This document shows, piece by piece, positions 1 to 6,739 of a stretch of DNA of 8,403 bases. The position numbers were made by a program, and so were the translations under genes. Each line of letters begins with the position of its first letter. The stretch's first letter is position 1. The notes under the pieces are model-generated. The model was not told where the DNA came from. It saw only the letters and a program-made list of their open reading frames with translations, and ran no database searches. The DNA is from Dehalococcoidia bacterium (GTDB lineage Bacteria > Chloroflexota > Dehalococcoidia > GIF9 > AB-539-J10): contig JAUVYX010000028.1 of assembly GCA_030602865.1 (NCBI GenBank), forward strand, positions 1 to 8,403, written 5' to 3'.

Positions 1-2
1 GT

Positions 3-359
3 ACAGTACTCGTTATACTTGCGGGATGCAATGAGGAAGCTTATTCTCAAACAATAAAGATAACCATTGAGCCAGTGAACATAACTGGGCGTATTGCCAA
101 GATTGAGTACTACAGGGATAGGGAATTAACCAATTCGATAAAATTCATTGATGGCGATGGCGACAGCATCATAGATGGTAAATCAGGCCCTTCCGTAGAA
201 GGCAATTGGCCCAAGGGATGGGAGTGGTTTGATGATATGCACAATGAGGTTACCGTTGGATACTCAACAATAACAATGGTGGAAGGGAAAATAAAAATCC
301 GCAACGGCACAACTTACGAATTTATGCCAGGCGAATATGAATGCGAAAACATCAGATAG
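3..359 (+). CDS. small lipoprotein, 5'-truncated by window edge
   Basis: The frame ending at TAG 357-359 is open back to the first bases of the window. It reads TVLVILAGCNEEAYSQ and onward, so the GTG at 75 is an internal codon and not the start. The hydrophobic stretch ending in L-A-G-C (codons 18-29) is a typical lipobox: signal peptidase II would cleave before the Cys at 27-29, and the mature protein of about 110 residues would be lipid-anchored outside the membrane. The charged N-terminus of the signal peptide lies outside the window. The mature part is polar, with several Trp and Tyr, and contains D-x-D-x-D-x-x-x-D (codons 150-176), which resembles a calcium-binding loop. I recognise no family and assign no function. 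It lies 103 bp upstream of the HIT gene on the same strand. Confidence 0.72.
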   Translation, partial: TVLVILAGCNEEAYSQTIKITIEPVNITGRIAKIEYYRDRELTNSIKFIDGDGDSIIDGKSGPSVEGNWPKGWEWFDDMHNEVTVGYSTITMVEGKIKIRNGTTYEFMPGEYECENIR

Positions 360-462
360 ACCATATATGCCTAATTTATGCATTGTCCTATATAAAACAA
401 GAACCCTGGCAATCAAATACAAGAGAATAAAGAGCCAACGGATAATATAACAGGGTATAAAA

Positions 463-810
463 ATGGTTGAGAAATGTCTGTTCTGTCGAATAATTAGCGG
501 AGAACTACAAAGTGATGTGGTCTACCAAGATGACGAGTTCTTTGCCTTTAAAGATATCAATCCCCAAGCTCCGACACACATGCTTATCATCCCTAAAACT
601 CATTTCGACTCTTTGGTTGAAATGAGCGATCAGCAAGAAAAACTGCTGGGACGCCTGATAATTATAGCTAAAAAACTAGCCGAGAAGGAAGGAATAGCTA
701 AAAGCGGTTATCGTCTCGTGCTAAATTGCGGTTTCGAGGGTGGACAGGTAGTACCTCATCTTCACCTTCATCTAATCGGTGGTAAAAAATTGAACGGTAA
801 AATAGGTTAA
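463..810 (+). CDS. HIT family (HINT/PKCI-type) nucleotide-binding hydrolase
   Basis: This 115-residue protein has the full length of a HINT-branch histidine triad protein. The signature H-L-H-L-H-L-I is at residues 99-105; by family knowledge the central His (101) is the nucleophile attacking the nucleotide alpha-phosphate. The N-terminal C-L-F-C (residues 5-8) is the partial zinc-site motif common in bacterial HINT proteins, followed by the conserved F-K-D-I-N-P-x-A-P-x-H (29-39) and the G-G-Q (93-95) before the triad. HINT enzymes hydrolyse phosphoramidates such as AMP-lysine or AMP-NH2 in the cytoplasm; the true substrate here is unknown. The ATG start is preceded by AGGG (452-455) with 7-nt spacing. 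The gene is convergent with ispH across 83 bp in which I see no clear terminator. Confidence 0.95.
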   Translation: MVEKCLFCRIISGELQSDVVYQDDEFFAFKDINPQAPTHMLIIPKTHFDSLVEMSDQQEKLLGRLIIIAKKLAEKEGIAKSGYRLVLNCGFEGGQVVPHLHLHLIGGKKLNGKIG

Positions 811-893
811 CCTTCTGCGTCTCGCCACACCAGCTTAAGATATGAACTGCTGAACCAGATTACTATAGTCGACCATATTTCAAAGTTACAGCA

Positions 894-1784
894 TCATCCC
901 AAGAAAGACTTTAGTCTATTCACCACATCCCTTATTATCTCATCTGGAGTAGAAGCCCCAGCAGTAATACCTATATGCTGCTTGCCCATTATCCAGCACT
1001 TATCTACCTCGTCTGCTCTTTCCACCTGATATGTCTTTACCAATGGAGAGCATATCTCGGTGAGACGGATAGTATTAGCACTATCATATCCACCAATCAC
1101 TATCATAAGTTGGCTCTTTTGAGCCAACTCCATAGCAGCACACTGGCGCTCTTGTGTTGCTGTACACAACGTATTAATAACACGCAGTTCTTTAAAATCC
1201 CGCTCTCTATTATCTGAGTCCCAAGTTGAAAATATTTCCACTAGCTGCCTAGTAAAGTTACAGAAAACAGGCCAGGTCTGAGTAGTTTGTGAGATTACGC
1301 CGAGACGACGAAAATCTCTATCTTTTGCTGATAATTTTAACAATGCTGCAACTTGTTCAATATCTGAAATTACCATTCCTCTACCCCTCGTCCAACCCAA
1401 CAATCCTTTAACTTCGGAGTGCCCAGCATCTCCAAACACAATCACTTCAAATCCCGCTATGGCTAGCTCCTCTGCTGCATTCTGGGCTTGTTGGACTATA
1501 GGACAAGTGGTGTCAATAATATGAATATGACGAGCCTTAAGCTGAGATAGTATTTCGGGACTTACACCATGAGTTGGAATAGCTACAGTATTGCCCTTAA
1601 TATGTTCTAAACAGTCCACCGGGGTTACGCCAACTTCTATCAGTTTCTGCATCAATTGCTGGTTATGCGCCAACGGTCCCAGAGTTTCTATCTCACCATA
1701 GATAGCGACTTCTCTTTTTAACAATTCTGTTGCCCGCCTGACGCCGAAACACAAACCCAACCCACAAGCTTCCTCAACCTCCAT
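894..1784 (-). CDS. ispH: 4-hydroxy-3-methylbut-2-enyl diphosphate reductase (IspH/LytB)
   Basis: IspH catalyses the last step of the MEP isoprenoid pathway, reducing HMBPP to IPP and DMAPP with a 4Fe-4S cluster. The 296-residue length fits the family. All three cluster cysteines are visible: C12 in the G-L-C-F-G-V motif, C94 in D-T-T-C-P, and C207 in N-T-L-C-T-A-T. Substrate-site residues are also present: H40 (G-P-L-A-H-N), H72 (T-H-G-V), H122 and E124 in G-H-S-E-V, T168-T169, S235-x-N237 in the G-G-Y-D-S-A-N-T segment, and S278 in G-A-S-T-P. The ATG start lies inside the end of the plsC gene (11-bp overlap) and has GAGGG a few bases upstream, so translation is probably coupled to plsC. It is the last gene of the cmk-plsC-ispH block. 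The oxygen-sensitive cluster fits an anaerobe but does not prove one. Confidence 0.97.
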   Translation of the reverse strand: MEVEEACGLGLCFGVRRATELLKREVAIYGEIETLGPLAHNQQLMQKLIEVGVTPVDCLEHIKGNTVAIPTHGVSPEILSQLKARHIHIIDTTCPIVQQAQNAAEELAIAGFEVIVFGDAGHSEVKGLLGWTRGRGMVISDIEQVAALLKLSAKDRDFRRLGVISQTTQTWPVFCNFTRQLVEIFSTWDSDNRERDFKELRVINTLCTATQERQCAAMELAQKSQLMIVIGGYDSANTIRLTEICSPLVKTYQVERADEVDKCWIMGKQHIGITAGASTPDEIIRDVVNRLKSFLG

Positions 1785-2415
1785 ATATCCCTCGTTTCGC
1801 CTCTGGCAGCAGCATTGCTATCTTATTCATCATCAGTGTGGTTAACGCTTTCATTTCTGGTCTTCTTAATCTACCCTCGATTGTAGGAAGTGAAAAAGGC
1901 TCTCCTATACTGATGATAATACGAGGACGCTTCCACAACCAGTTTATCCCTTTAAGCTTTTCTACGCCACTAATGGCAACCGGGATCAATGGGGCACCAG
2001 CTTCTGAGGCAATTACAATAGGACCTGCTTTGCCTCTCAACAAAACCCCACTGCTATTCCTTTTCCCCTCTGGAAACATACCCACCACCCCACCACCTTC
2101 CAAAATTGCCATGGCATGTCTCATCGTTTCCCGCTTATCCCCGATTACTCCTTGCCGCAATATCGGAAAAGCCCCAGTACATCGCATAAGAAAACCCAGT
2201 ACAGGTTTATTAAAGAGCTCTTGTTTAGCCATGAAATTTATCCATCTGGGGAAACTGTATGGTAACAACATCACATCTATATTATGGACATGATTTGACA
2301 CCAGAACCAACGAACCATCACCAGGCACATTTCCCTTTCCTCTAACCTCGCACGATAGGAAAACCTTGCATAAAAGCATGATTGAGAAAAGTATAACTCT
2401 CTTAGGGAAGGTCAC
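1774..2415 (-). CDS. plsC: 1-acyl-sn-glycerol-3-phosphate acyltransferase (PlsC family)
   Basis: This is a 213-residue member of the LPLAT/PlsC family, which acylates lysophosphatidic acid to phosphatidic acid at the inner face of the membrane. Catalytic motif I (H-x4-D) is N41-H42-V-H-N-I-D47, and motif III is F-P-E-G-K-R (114-119). The block V-A-I-S-G-V (146-151) matches the usual V-P-V-A-I-x-G motif. A hydrophobic N-terminal segment (about residues 6-21) is the expected membrane anchor. The gene starts with GTG inside the sequence GTGA, overlapping the cmk stop by 4 bp, a classic arrangement for translational coupling; its own stop overlaps ispH. The second motif I position has His where many homologues have Ser, a tolerated difference. 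The exact acyl acceptor is inferred from family and context. Confidence 0.92.
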   Translation of the reverse strand: MTFPKRVILFSIMLLCKVFLSCEVRGKGNVPGDGSLVLVSNHVHNIDVMLLPYSFPRWINFMAKQELFNKPVLGFLMRCTGAFPILRQGVIGDKRETMRHAMAILEGGGVVGMFPEGKRNSSGVLLRGKAGPIVIASEAGAPLIPVAISGVEKLKGINWLWKRPRIIISIGEPFSLPTIEGRLRRPEMKALTTLMMNKIAMLLPEAKRGIYGG

Positions 2416-3080
2416 TGAATTACTGCTAATTTACATATTTCATCAACCACTTGTTCCAAGGTAAGTCCCCCAGTATCGATGACTACTGCATCTTTTGCAG
2501 GCTTCAGTGGAGATATAGCTCTATTCTTATCAGCATTATCACGTTTCTGAAGTTCGCTAAAAATAACATCATAAGTTATCTTATTCCCTCGCTCAGATAA
2601 TTCCTTGTATCGACGATTAGCCCTCTCCTCCATCGACGCAACCAGGAAAATCTTTAGCCCAGCATCAGGTAGCACTACCGAACCGATGTCTCTCCCCGCC
2701 ATCACCAGGTTGCCCCTAGTAGCCAGCTTACGTTGTTCGATGACCATCCTATGCCGCACATCAGCTACCTTAGATATCAGATAGACCTTCTCTTCTACTT
2801 CGCTACAGGTAATCTTAGTAGATATATCCTCCCCATCAATAACAGGAGAGAAGGTACAACCCTGACGCGGCAAGAAATCGAAATCAGTCTCACCCACAAT
2901 ACGAGAAAGTTCCTTCTCGTCCACAGGCGAAACTCCTAGCTTGATTATTTTCCAGGTAAAAGCCCTATACAGCAGACCAGTGTCAAAGAAAAAATAACCC
3001 AGCTTTTTAGACAGTAGATAACCAACACTACTTTTCCCTACTGCTACTGGTCCATCTATAGCGATAAGCTTCGTTCTCAA
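2412..3080 (-). CDS. cmk: cytidylate kinase
   Basis: Cmk phosphorylates CMP and dCMP with ATP in pyrimidine nucleotide recycling. The protein has 222 residues, normal for the family. The P-loop is G-P-V-A-V-G-K-S-S (10-18), followed by the D-T-G-x-x-Y-R-A-F segment (33-41), the V-A-x-x-R-H-R-M region (105-112), the diagnostic G-R-D-I-G-S-V-V (129-136), the lid-type segment with R153 and R157-R158-Y (153-159), and R-D-N-A-D (180-184) with D-A-V-V-I-D-T near the C-terminus. The only in-frame start after an upstream stop is TTG at 3078-3080; no Shine-Dalgarno sequence is visible in front of it. It is the first gene of the overlapping cmk-plsC-ispH block, an order also common in Clostridia and Dehalococcoidia. 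A possible promoter sits immediately upstream. Confidence 0.95.
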   Translation of the reverse strand: MRTKLIAIDGPVAVGKSSVGYLLSKKLGYFFFDTGLLYRAFTWKIIKLGVSPVDEKELSRIVGETDFDFLPRQGCTFSPVIDGEDISTKITCSEVEEKVYLISKVADVRHRMVIEQRKLATRGNLVMAGRDIGSVVLPDAGLKIFLVASMEERANRRYKELSERGNKITYDVIFSELQKRDNADKNRAISPLKPAKDAVVIDTGGLTLEQVVDEICKLAVIQ

Positions 3081-3090
3081 ACTGTTCTTT

Positions 3091-3118
3091 ATATTATCAT
3101 CTTGAGCTAGCTAATCAA
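3091..3118 (-). promoter_or_regulatory. candidate promoter of cmk-plsC-ispH
   Basis: Read on the minus strand, TTGATT (3113-3118) is followed after 16 bp by TAATAT (3091-3096), or after 14 bp by the better box GATAAT (3093-3098). Either choice would place the transcription start only a few bases before the TTG start codon of cmk, giving an almost leaderless mRNA. That would agree with the lack of a Shine-Dalgarno sequence there. This is pattern matching only. Confidence 0.33.
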
Positions 3119-3173
3119 AATATTTAATGGCACAATAGTGGAGTTATAGCCTTAAATACCTGCTGCAAAATTG

Positions 3174-3204
3174 GCTTAGCAATTAACTCATCTTTAATCT
3201 AAGC
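3174..3204 (-). terminator. weak terminator-like hairpin at end of C69 gene
   Basis: GCTTAG (3174-3179) pairs with CTAAGC (3199-3204), and ATTAA (3182-3186) with TTAAT (3194-3198), leaving a 2-nt bulge and a 7-nt loop. The structure spans the stop codon of the C69 peptidase gene; on the minus strand it is followed by a short T stretch (CAATTTT). It is AT-rich, so termination would be inefficient, but it sits where the C69 transcript should end, before cmk. Confidence 0.35.
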
Positions 3205-4696
3205 TGATAGAGACAGCTTTCCCATACTGCACCACTTCCCTTTGCAAATATCTAACTGTATCTATGCTTTCCTTAAAACAGCTTTCTGTAAATGAGCTGA
3301 GAATCAATTCTACGCCTTGCATATCCTGCTTCTCTATTAGAATACCCGCCTCTCTTTCAACAGAAGCTAAGTTTTTTGCAAACTTGTTTTCCAGCTTATC
3401 AAATGTTTCCCTAACCATGGGATGTCTTTGACTCCATGTGCTTCCAATCTCATCCCCCTTGGTAAGATCGCACAGCCTCTTGAACTCCCACCAATAAGAA
3501 TCAGTGGAGTATTCATCTACCGTAGCCTTGTTCGGAGCAATAACTTTCTTGCCCGCTGTGCCTACACTATCAACCATGGCAGGAAGTTGTTTACCCTGTA
3601 AAAAGACAGGCACGTATAGACTGTTGCATGGAGGGCCAGCACACCACCACATCACAGGCAGTTTGCCAGAATTCACAGGTGGCAAGACAAAGATTGCCGA
3701 ACTTGCAGTATGTCCCCAAGTGGAACCGGATGGCGATGCATGCATGCAGATTGTGGTTAATCCAGGTATTGTCGGATTAAAGGTAGCATCAGCACGAAAA
3801 GTATTCTCATAGTGGTCTCTTAAAATGCGTTTGAACCATGCTATATCTATGCCCCCCTCTCCCTCTACTAGCAATTGACGAAATCTCCTGGCTCGGCTGT
3901 AAGATAGTTCAGCAGGAAAATGAAAATTGGTATAAGCTAAAGCCGCATTGAATTCACCCACACTGTCAGCGGGCCACCAGCCTTTCTCAATGGCATAGCT
4001 AACAACTGCTGAGTCGCATGCATCCCACTTTGTAGTAATACAAGGTTCGTTAGAGATAGCCCAACTACCCTTCAAGAGTTTCAGAGCAGTCCAATGCTTC
4101 CCGTAGGTTTCCACCACCCAAGCTTCAGCAGTATCAGCCACCATATATGAATTATCATATCCATGGCTGTTGTCTTCCCCAACATAAGAACTCCCAAATT
4201 GTCCATACTTTTCAACAAGCCTGCCAATCCATGCCACAGCTTCAACCGCACTTCTACTCCTTTCAAGAGTAAGCCTGACGATATCCATTCCCAATAGGCC
4301 TGGCTCTGGTGGCCTGCCTGCCTTATAAGCGCTCGCTTCTTCTCTATTAGTCTTAGTGGGAATAGCTTCATTGCCTATGGCGACACAATGTTCATTCATG
4401 CCTTCCTCATAACCCCAGCACCAGTAAGGCCCCACACCCAATGTTGAGTATACCTGTCGAATTTGAGGTATGTTTCTGTGCTCCAGTTGAAGCAATGTAT
4501 TTGCCTCCAATAACTGCCCTGGATGAAGCTCCAGTCGCTGAGATTCGGAAATGCGCCTATCGCTATTCTTGCCGAGGATGGTATATCCACTCTTAGTGAC
4601 ATCTGGTAATGCAACCCCTGTGTCACATCCTAATACCATAACCATCGGGTCATATCTGCCAAACGTGTCAGTTTGTGCTATCTTTATCGGTTTCAC
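3194..4696 (-). CDS. C69 family (secernin-like) peptidase, probable dipeptidase
   Basis: This 500-residue protein matches the secernin/dipeptidase branch of peptidase family C69, which are N-terminal-nucleophile hydrolases. Visible family blocks in order: C24-D-T-x-V/G-A-L-P (24-31), G-K-N-S-D-R (42-47), E-x-Q-x-L (51-55), W-G-x-E-x-G-M-N-E-H-x-V-A-I-G-N-E-A (94-111), G-L-L-G-M-D-I-V-R-L-x-L-E-R (133-146), D-N-S-Y-M-V-A-D (181-188) and A-W-V-V-E-T (192-197). A block with W-G-H-T-A-S and a W-W-x-x-G-P-P-C-N-S-L-Y-V-P segment follows later. C24 is the expected nucleophile. The GTG start has AGAGG (4704-4708) with 7-nt spacing, so residues 1-23 look like a genuine propeptide removed by self-cleavage; they are not a signal peptide, so the enzyme should be cytoplasmic. 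The gene follows the SDR gene after 73 bp and may be co-transcribed. The substrate is unknown. Confidence 0.88.
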   Translation of the reverse strand: MKPIKIAQTDTFGRYDPMVMVLGCDTGVALPDVTKSGYTILGKNSDRRISESQRLELHPGQLLEANTLLQLEHRNIPQIRQVYSTLGVGPYWCWGYEEGMNEHCVAIGNEAIPTKTNREEASAYKAGRPPEPGLLGMDIVRLTLERSRSAVEAVAWIGRLVEKYGQFGSSYVGEDNSHGYDNSYMVADTAEAWVVETYGKHWTALKLLKGSWAISNEPCITTKWDACDSAVVSYAIEKGWWPADSVGEFNAALAYTNFHFPAELSYSRARRFRQLLVEGEGGIDIAWFKRILRDHYENTFRADATFNPTIPGLTTICMHASPSGSTWGHTASSAIFVLPPVNSGKLPVMWWCAGPPCNSLYVPVFLQGKQLPAMVDSVGTAGKKVIAPNKATVDEYSTDSYWWEFKRLCDLTKGDEIGSTWSQRHPMVRETFDKLENKFAKNLASVEREAGILIEKQDMQGVELILSSFTESCFKESIDTVRYLQREVVQYGKAVSISLD

Positions 4697-4701
4697 ATTT
4701 A

Positions 4702-4708
4702 TTCCTCT
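4702..4708 (-). promoter_or_regulatory. Shine-Dalgarno fixing the C69 GTG start
   Basis: On the minus strand the sequence AGAGGAA ends 5 bases (its AGAGG core 7 bases) before the GTG at 4694-4696. The alternative ATG codons at residues 18 and 20, nearer the catalytic Cys, have no such element. This supports the longer protein with a 23-residue pre-Cys segment. Confidence 0.6.
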
Positions 4709-4769
4709 GCATCATGCCTGGTGAAAAACGTTAAAACAAGTCTGATACTGCGAACTTAAATAGGGCTCG

Positions 4770-5624
4770 CTACCATGTTTTGACAGCTCCGCCGTCAAAA
4801 AGGAGGTCTGCCCCCATGAGATATTTCCCCATCTTTGAGAAGCCAACTATAAAGAGATTAGCCACCTCTATGGGAGACATCATATCCTTTACCTGAGACC
4901 TGCTCAGCATTACATTCATTACCAACTCCTCCTCGGAAACCCCTCTCTGTTTGGCCTGTTCTGGAATTTGTTTTAATACTATGGGGGTCTTACAAAAACC
5001 TACGCTCACAGAAAAGGACCTTATCCTTCCCTGCCCTTCAGCAGCAATGGCCTGAGTTAGCCCACGGATGCCAAACTTGGTCATGCTATAGGCCGGCTTG
5101 AGCTTGGTTGCTATATGGCCAAGCTGAGAACTCATGTTTCCCACCACACCCATACCCTCTTCACTGGCCTTCATATAGGGTATGCAAAGTTTAGATAAGT
5201 AAAGGGGCGCCCTCAAATTGATTTTCTGCATGACATCATAGGCTTCCATGGGAAAGTTTTCTACCGAATCAATATGCTGAATACCTGCTATGTTGGCCAG
5301 AAACTTAATCTGCCCATATCGCGAAGCCTCCTTTACATATTTTTCAATATCTCCATCACTGGTAAGGTCAGCTTTAATAAAGACCGCCTTGCCTCCCATA
5401 TCCTCAATTAGTTCAATCGTCTTCCGTCCTCTCTCCTCATTAGTCCCAGACCCTATGACTGTAACTCCATTCACTGCCAGAGCAATGGCCGTAGCTTTGC
5501 CAATGCCGCTGGTAGCGCCTGTTACCAGAGCTACATTCCCTGTATTGAAATACTTGTCTTTAACTATCAATATTTCCTCTTTATTAATAGCAGGTTCCTG
5601 CAAGTCAATTCTGGAGTTACTCAT
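4770..5624 (-). CDS. short-chain dehydrogenase/reductase, 3-hydroxybutyrate dehydrogenase-like
   Basis: This is a classical SDR of 284 residues that should interconvert a hydroxyl and a keto group with NAD(P)(H). The cofactor motif T-G-A-T-S-G-I-G is at 35-42, the N-x-A-G-like N-I-A-G at 111-114, and the catalytic set is N136, S166, Y179 and K183 (Y-S-M-T-K). The segment C-K-T-P-I-V-L-K-Q-I-P-E-Q-A-K-Q-R-G-V-S (211-230) resembles the substrate-side helix of D-3-hydroxybutyrate dehydrogenases, and the C-terminus has F-D-G-G-A. The substrate remains inference. The Rossmann fold starts about 25 residues later than in most relatives; no other in-frame start exists in between, and AGAGG (5633-5637) supports the ATG used. 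The gene is divergent from the fumarase genes, and C69 lies downstream on the same strand. Confidence 0.9.
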   Translation of the reverse strand: MSNSRIDLQEPAINKEEILIVKDKYFNTGNVALVTGATSGIGKATAIALAVNGVTVIGSGTNEERGRKTIELIEDMGGKAVFIKADLTSDGDIEKYVKEASRYGQIKFLANIAGIQHIDSVENFPMEAYDVMQKINLRAPLYLSKLCIPYMKASEEGMGVVGNMSSQLGHIATKLKPAYSMTKFGIRGLTQAIAAEGQGRIRSFSVSVGFCKTPIVLKQIPEQAKQRGVSEEELVMNVMLSRSQVKDMMSPIEVANLFIVGFSKMGKYLMGADLLFDGGAVKTW

Positions 5625-5658
5625 TGTTCATTCCTCTCTGTTTTTAAATATTGTATAT

Positions 5659-5688
5659 ATTATACCGCTGGTTATCATATTATCTCTA
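5659..5688 (-). promoter_or_regulatory. candidate promoter of the SDR gene
   Basis: On the minus strand a perfect TATAAT (5659-5664) lies 18 bp downstream of TAGAGA (5683-5688), a 4-of-6 match to the -35 consensus. The predicted transcript would begin near 5652 and have a leader of roughly 28 bases containing the Shine-Dalgarno sequence of the SDR gene. The surrounding 40 bp are very AT-rich, so chance matches are possible. Confidence 0.45.
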
Positions 5689-5716
5689 GCAGGTGAAGAG
5701 TAACATTATTAACAGG

Positions 5717-5725
5717 TGCTATAAT
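5717..5725 (+). promoter_or_regulatory. candidate extended -10 promoter for the fumarase genes
   Basis: TGCTATAAT is an exact extended -10 element (TG-n-TATAAT). No good -35 hexamer lies 16-18 bp upstream, which is acceptable for extended -10 promoters. A start near 5732 gives a leader of about 126 bases before the alpha-subunit ATG. A weaker TAAAAT at 5819-5824 lies closer to the gene but has a poor -35 partner at poor spacing. Confidence 0.45.
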
Positions 5726-5766
5726 TACAGGCACTTGGCCATCCTAGTAAGAATTATTAATAGTTT

Positions 5767-5795
5767 ATTGCAACTATGTTAGTGGCAATGTTTTT
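5767..5795 (+). terminator. terminator-like hairpin in the fumarase leader (possible attenuator)
   Basis: ATTGC (5767-5771) pairs with GCAAT (5785-5789). Inside it, after a 1x1 mismatch, ACT (5773-5775) pairs with AGT (5781-5783) around a 5-nt loop. A G and five T residues (5790-5795) follow directly, the layout of an intrinsic terminator in the + direction. No gene ends just upstream on this strand, so it would act within the fumarase leader if transcription starts near 5732. The stem is short and only partly GC, so its strength is uncertain. Confidence 0.38.
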
Positions 5796-5857
5796 GTGGA
5801 TTTTGGCAAAGTAGCGCATAAAATATGAAGCAAGCTTAAGGAAGTGAAGATACAAAT

Positions 5858-6703
5858 ATGAGAGAAATTTCAGCCAATAAAGTTACTGAGGTAGTAGCCG
5901 AGCTTTTCCAGGAAGCATGCTATCATCTTCCAGAGGACGTCCTGGTTGCCCTTCGAAAAGCGAGAAACATGGAAGATTCACCAGTGGCATGCAATGTCCT
6001 AGATAGAATGCTAGAAAATGCAGAGTTATCTGCCAAAGGAGAAACTCCTCTCTGTCAGGACACTGGTACTGCAGTGGTCTTCATTGAGTTAGGGCAAGAT
6101 GTTCATATAAACGGTGGGGATTTCTATGACTCAATCACCGAAGGAGTCCGTTGGGGTTATGATAAAGGTTACCTGCGAAAATCTATGGTACGACGTCCTT
6201 ATTCAGATAGGGTTAATACCCTAGACAATACTCCACCCGTCATCCACACGGAGATAGTGCCTGGCGATAGAATAAAGATAATAGTTATGCCTAAAGGTGG
6301 TGGTGGTGAAAACATGACACGGCTAGGAATGCTGATTCCTGCTTCCGGGCGTCAAGGAATTATCGATTTTGTGGTGAGCACCGTAGAAGAGGCTGGAGGC
6401 AATTCCTGCCCTCCTGTTATTACTGGTGTAGGAGTAGGAGGAACATCGGAAAAAGCCCTCTTATTAGCGAAGAAAGCTCTACTGCGTGAGGTAGGTACAG
6501 CAAACTCTAATCCTGAACACGCTGAATTGGAAAGCGAAATATTAGCGCAAATCAACAAGATTGGCATCGGTGCCATGGGATACGGTGGCAGGATTACCGC
6601 ACTTGCAGTTCATATGGAGGTTTTTCCCTGTCATATCGGCAGTTTGCCAGTAGCAGTTAATTTGCAGTGCCATAGCGCCCGTCATAAAGAAATCATTTTA
6701 TAA
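5858..6703 (+). CDS. class I fumarate hydratase, alpha subunit
   Basis: This is the alpha (N-terminal) subunit of a two-subunit class I fumarase, which interconverts fumarate and L-malate using a 4Fe-4S cluster. The 281-residue length is normal. Three cluster cysteines are visible: C66 in C-Q-D-T-G, C184 in N-S-C-P-P before the G-V-G-V-G-G loop (190-195), and C271 in the terminal L-Q-C-H-S-A-R-H. The conserved M-P-K-G-G-G-G-E-N-M (144-153) is also intact. In E. coli FumA both halves form one chain; split forms occur in archaea and many anaerobes. L(+)-tartrate dehydratase has the same build and is the main alternative, but the C-terminal H-S-A-R-H-K-E and the setting favour fumarase. The ATG is preceded by A/G-rich sequence (AAGGAAG 5838-5844, GAAG 5846-5849). 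The beta gene follows after 36 bp. Confidence 0.93.
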   Translation: MREISANKVTEVVAELFQEACYHLPEDVLVALRKARNMEDSPVACNVLDRMLENAELSAKGETPLCQDTGTAVVFIELGQDVHINGGDFYDSITEGVRWGYDKGYLRKSMVRRPYSDRVNTLDNTPPVIHTEIVPGDRIKIIVMPKGGGGENMTRLGMLIPASGRQGIIDFVVSTVEEAGGNSCPPVITGVGVGGTSEKALLLAKKALLREVGTANSNPEHAELESEILAQINKIGIGAMGYGGRITALAVHMEVFPCHIGSLPVAVNLQCHSARHKEIIL

Positions 6704-6739
6704 GGAAGAACCTGCCTGAAAGAAATTAGGAGAGAAATA

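Noticed and set aside
804..813. AGGTTAACCT palindrome at the HIT stop codon
   Set aside because: Ten bases with no loop and no T-run; expected by chance and not a terminator.
1838..2293. 151-codon plus-strand frame opposite plsC
   Set aside because: Complete antisense overlap with a gene whose catalytic motifs are intact; a by-product of codon composition.
3504..3812. 102-codon plus-strand frame inside the C69 peptidase gene
   Set aside because: Antisense shadow of a clear protein family; no ribosome binding site and no domain features.
4751..4771. GCGA...TCGC inverted repeat between the SDR and C69 genes
   Set aside because: Four-base stem with a long loop and no adjacent T-run; too weak to be called a terminator, so co-transcription of SDR and C69 remains possible.
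5290..5703. 137-codon plus-strand frame opposite the SDR gene, with hydrophobic stretches
   Set aside because: It is the shadow of the Rossmann-fold region and reaches into the promoter region; no ribosome binding site.
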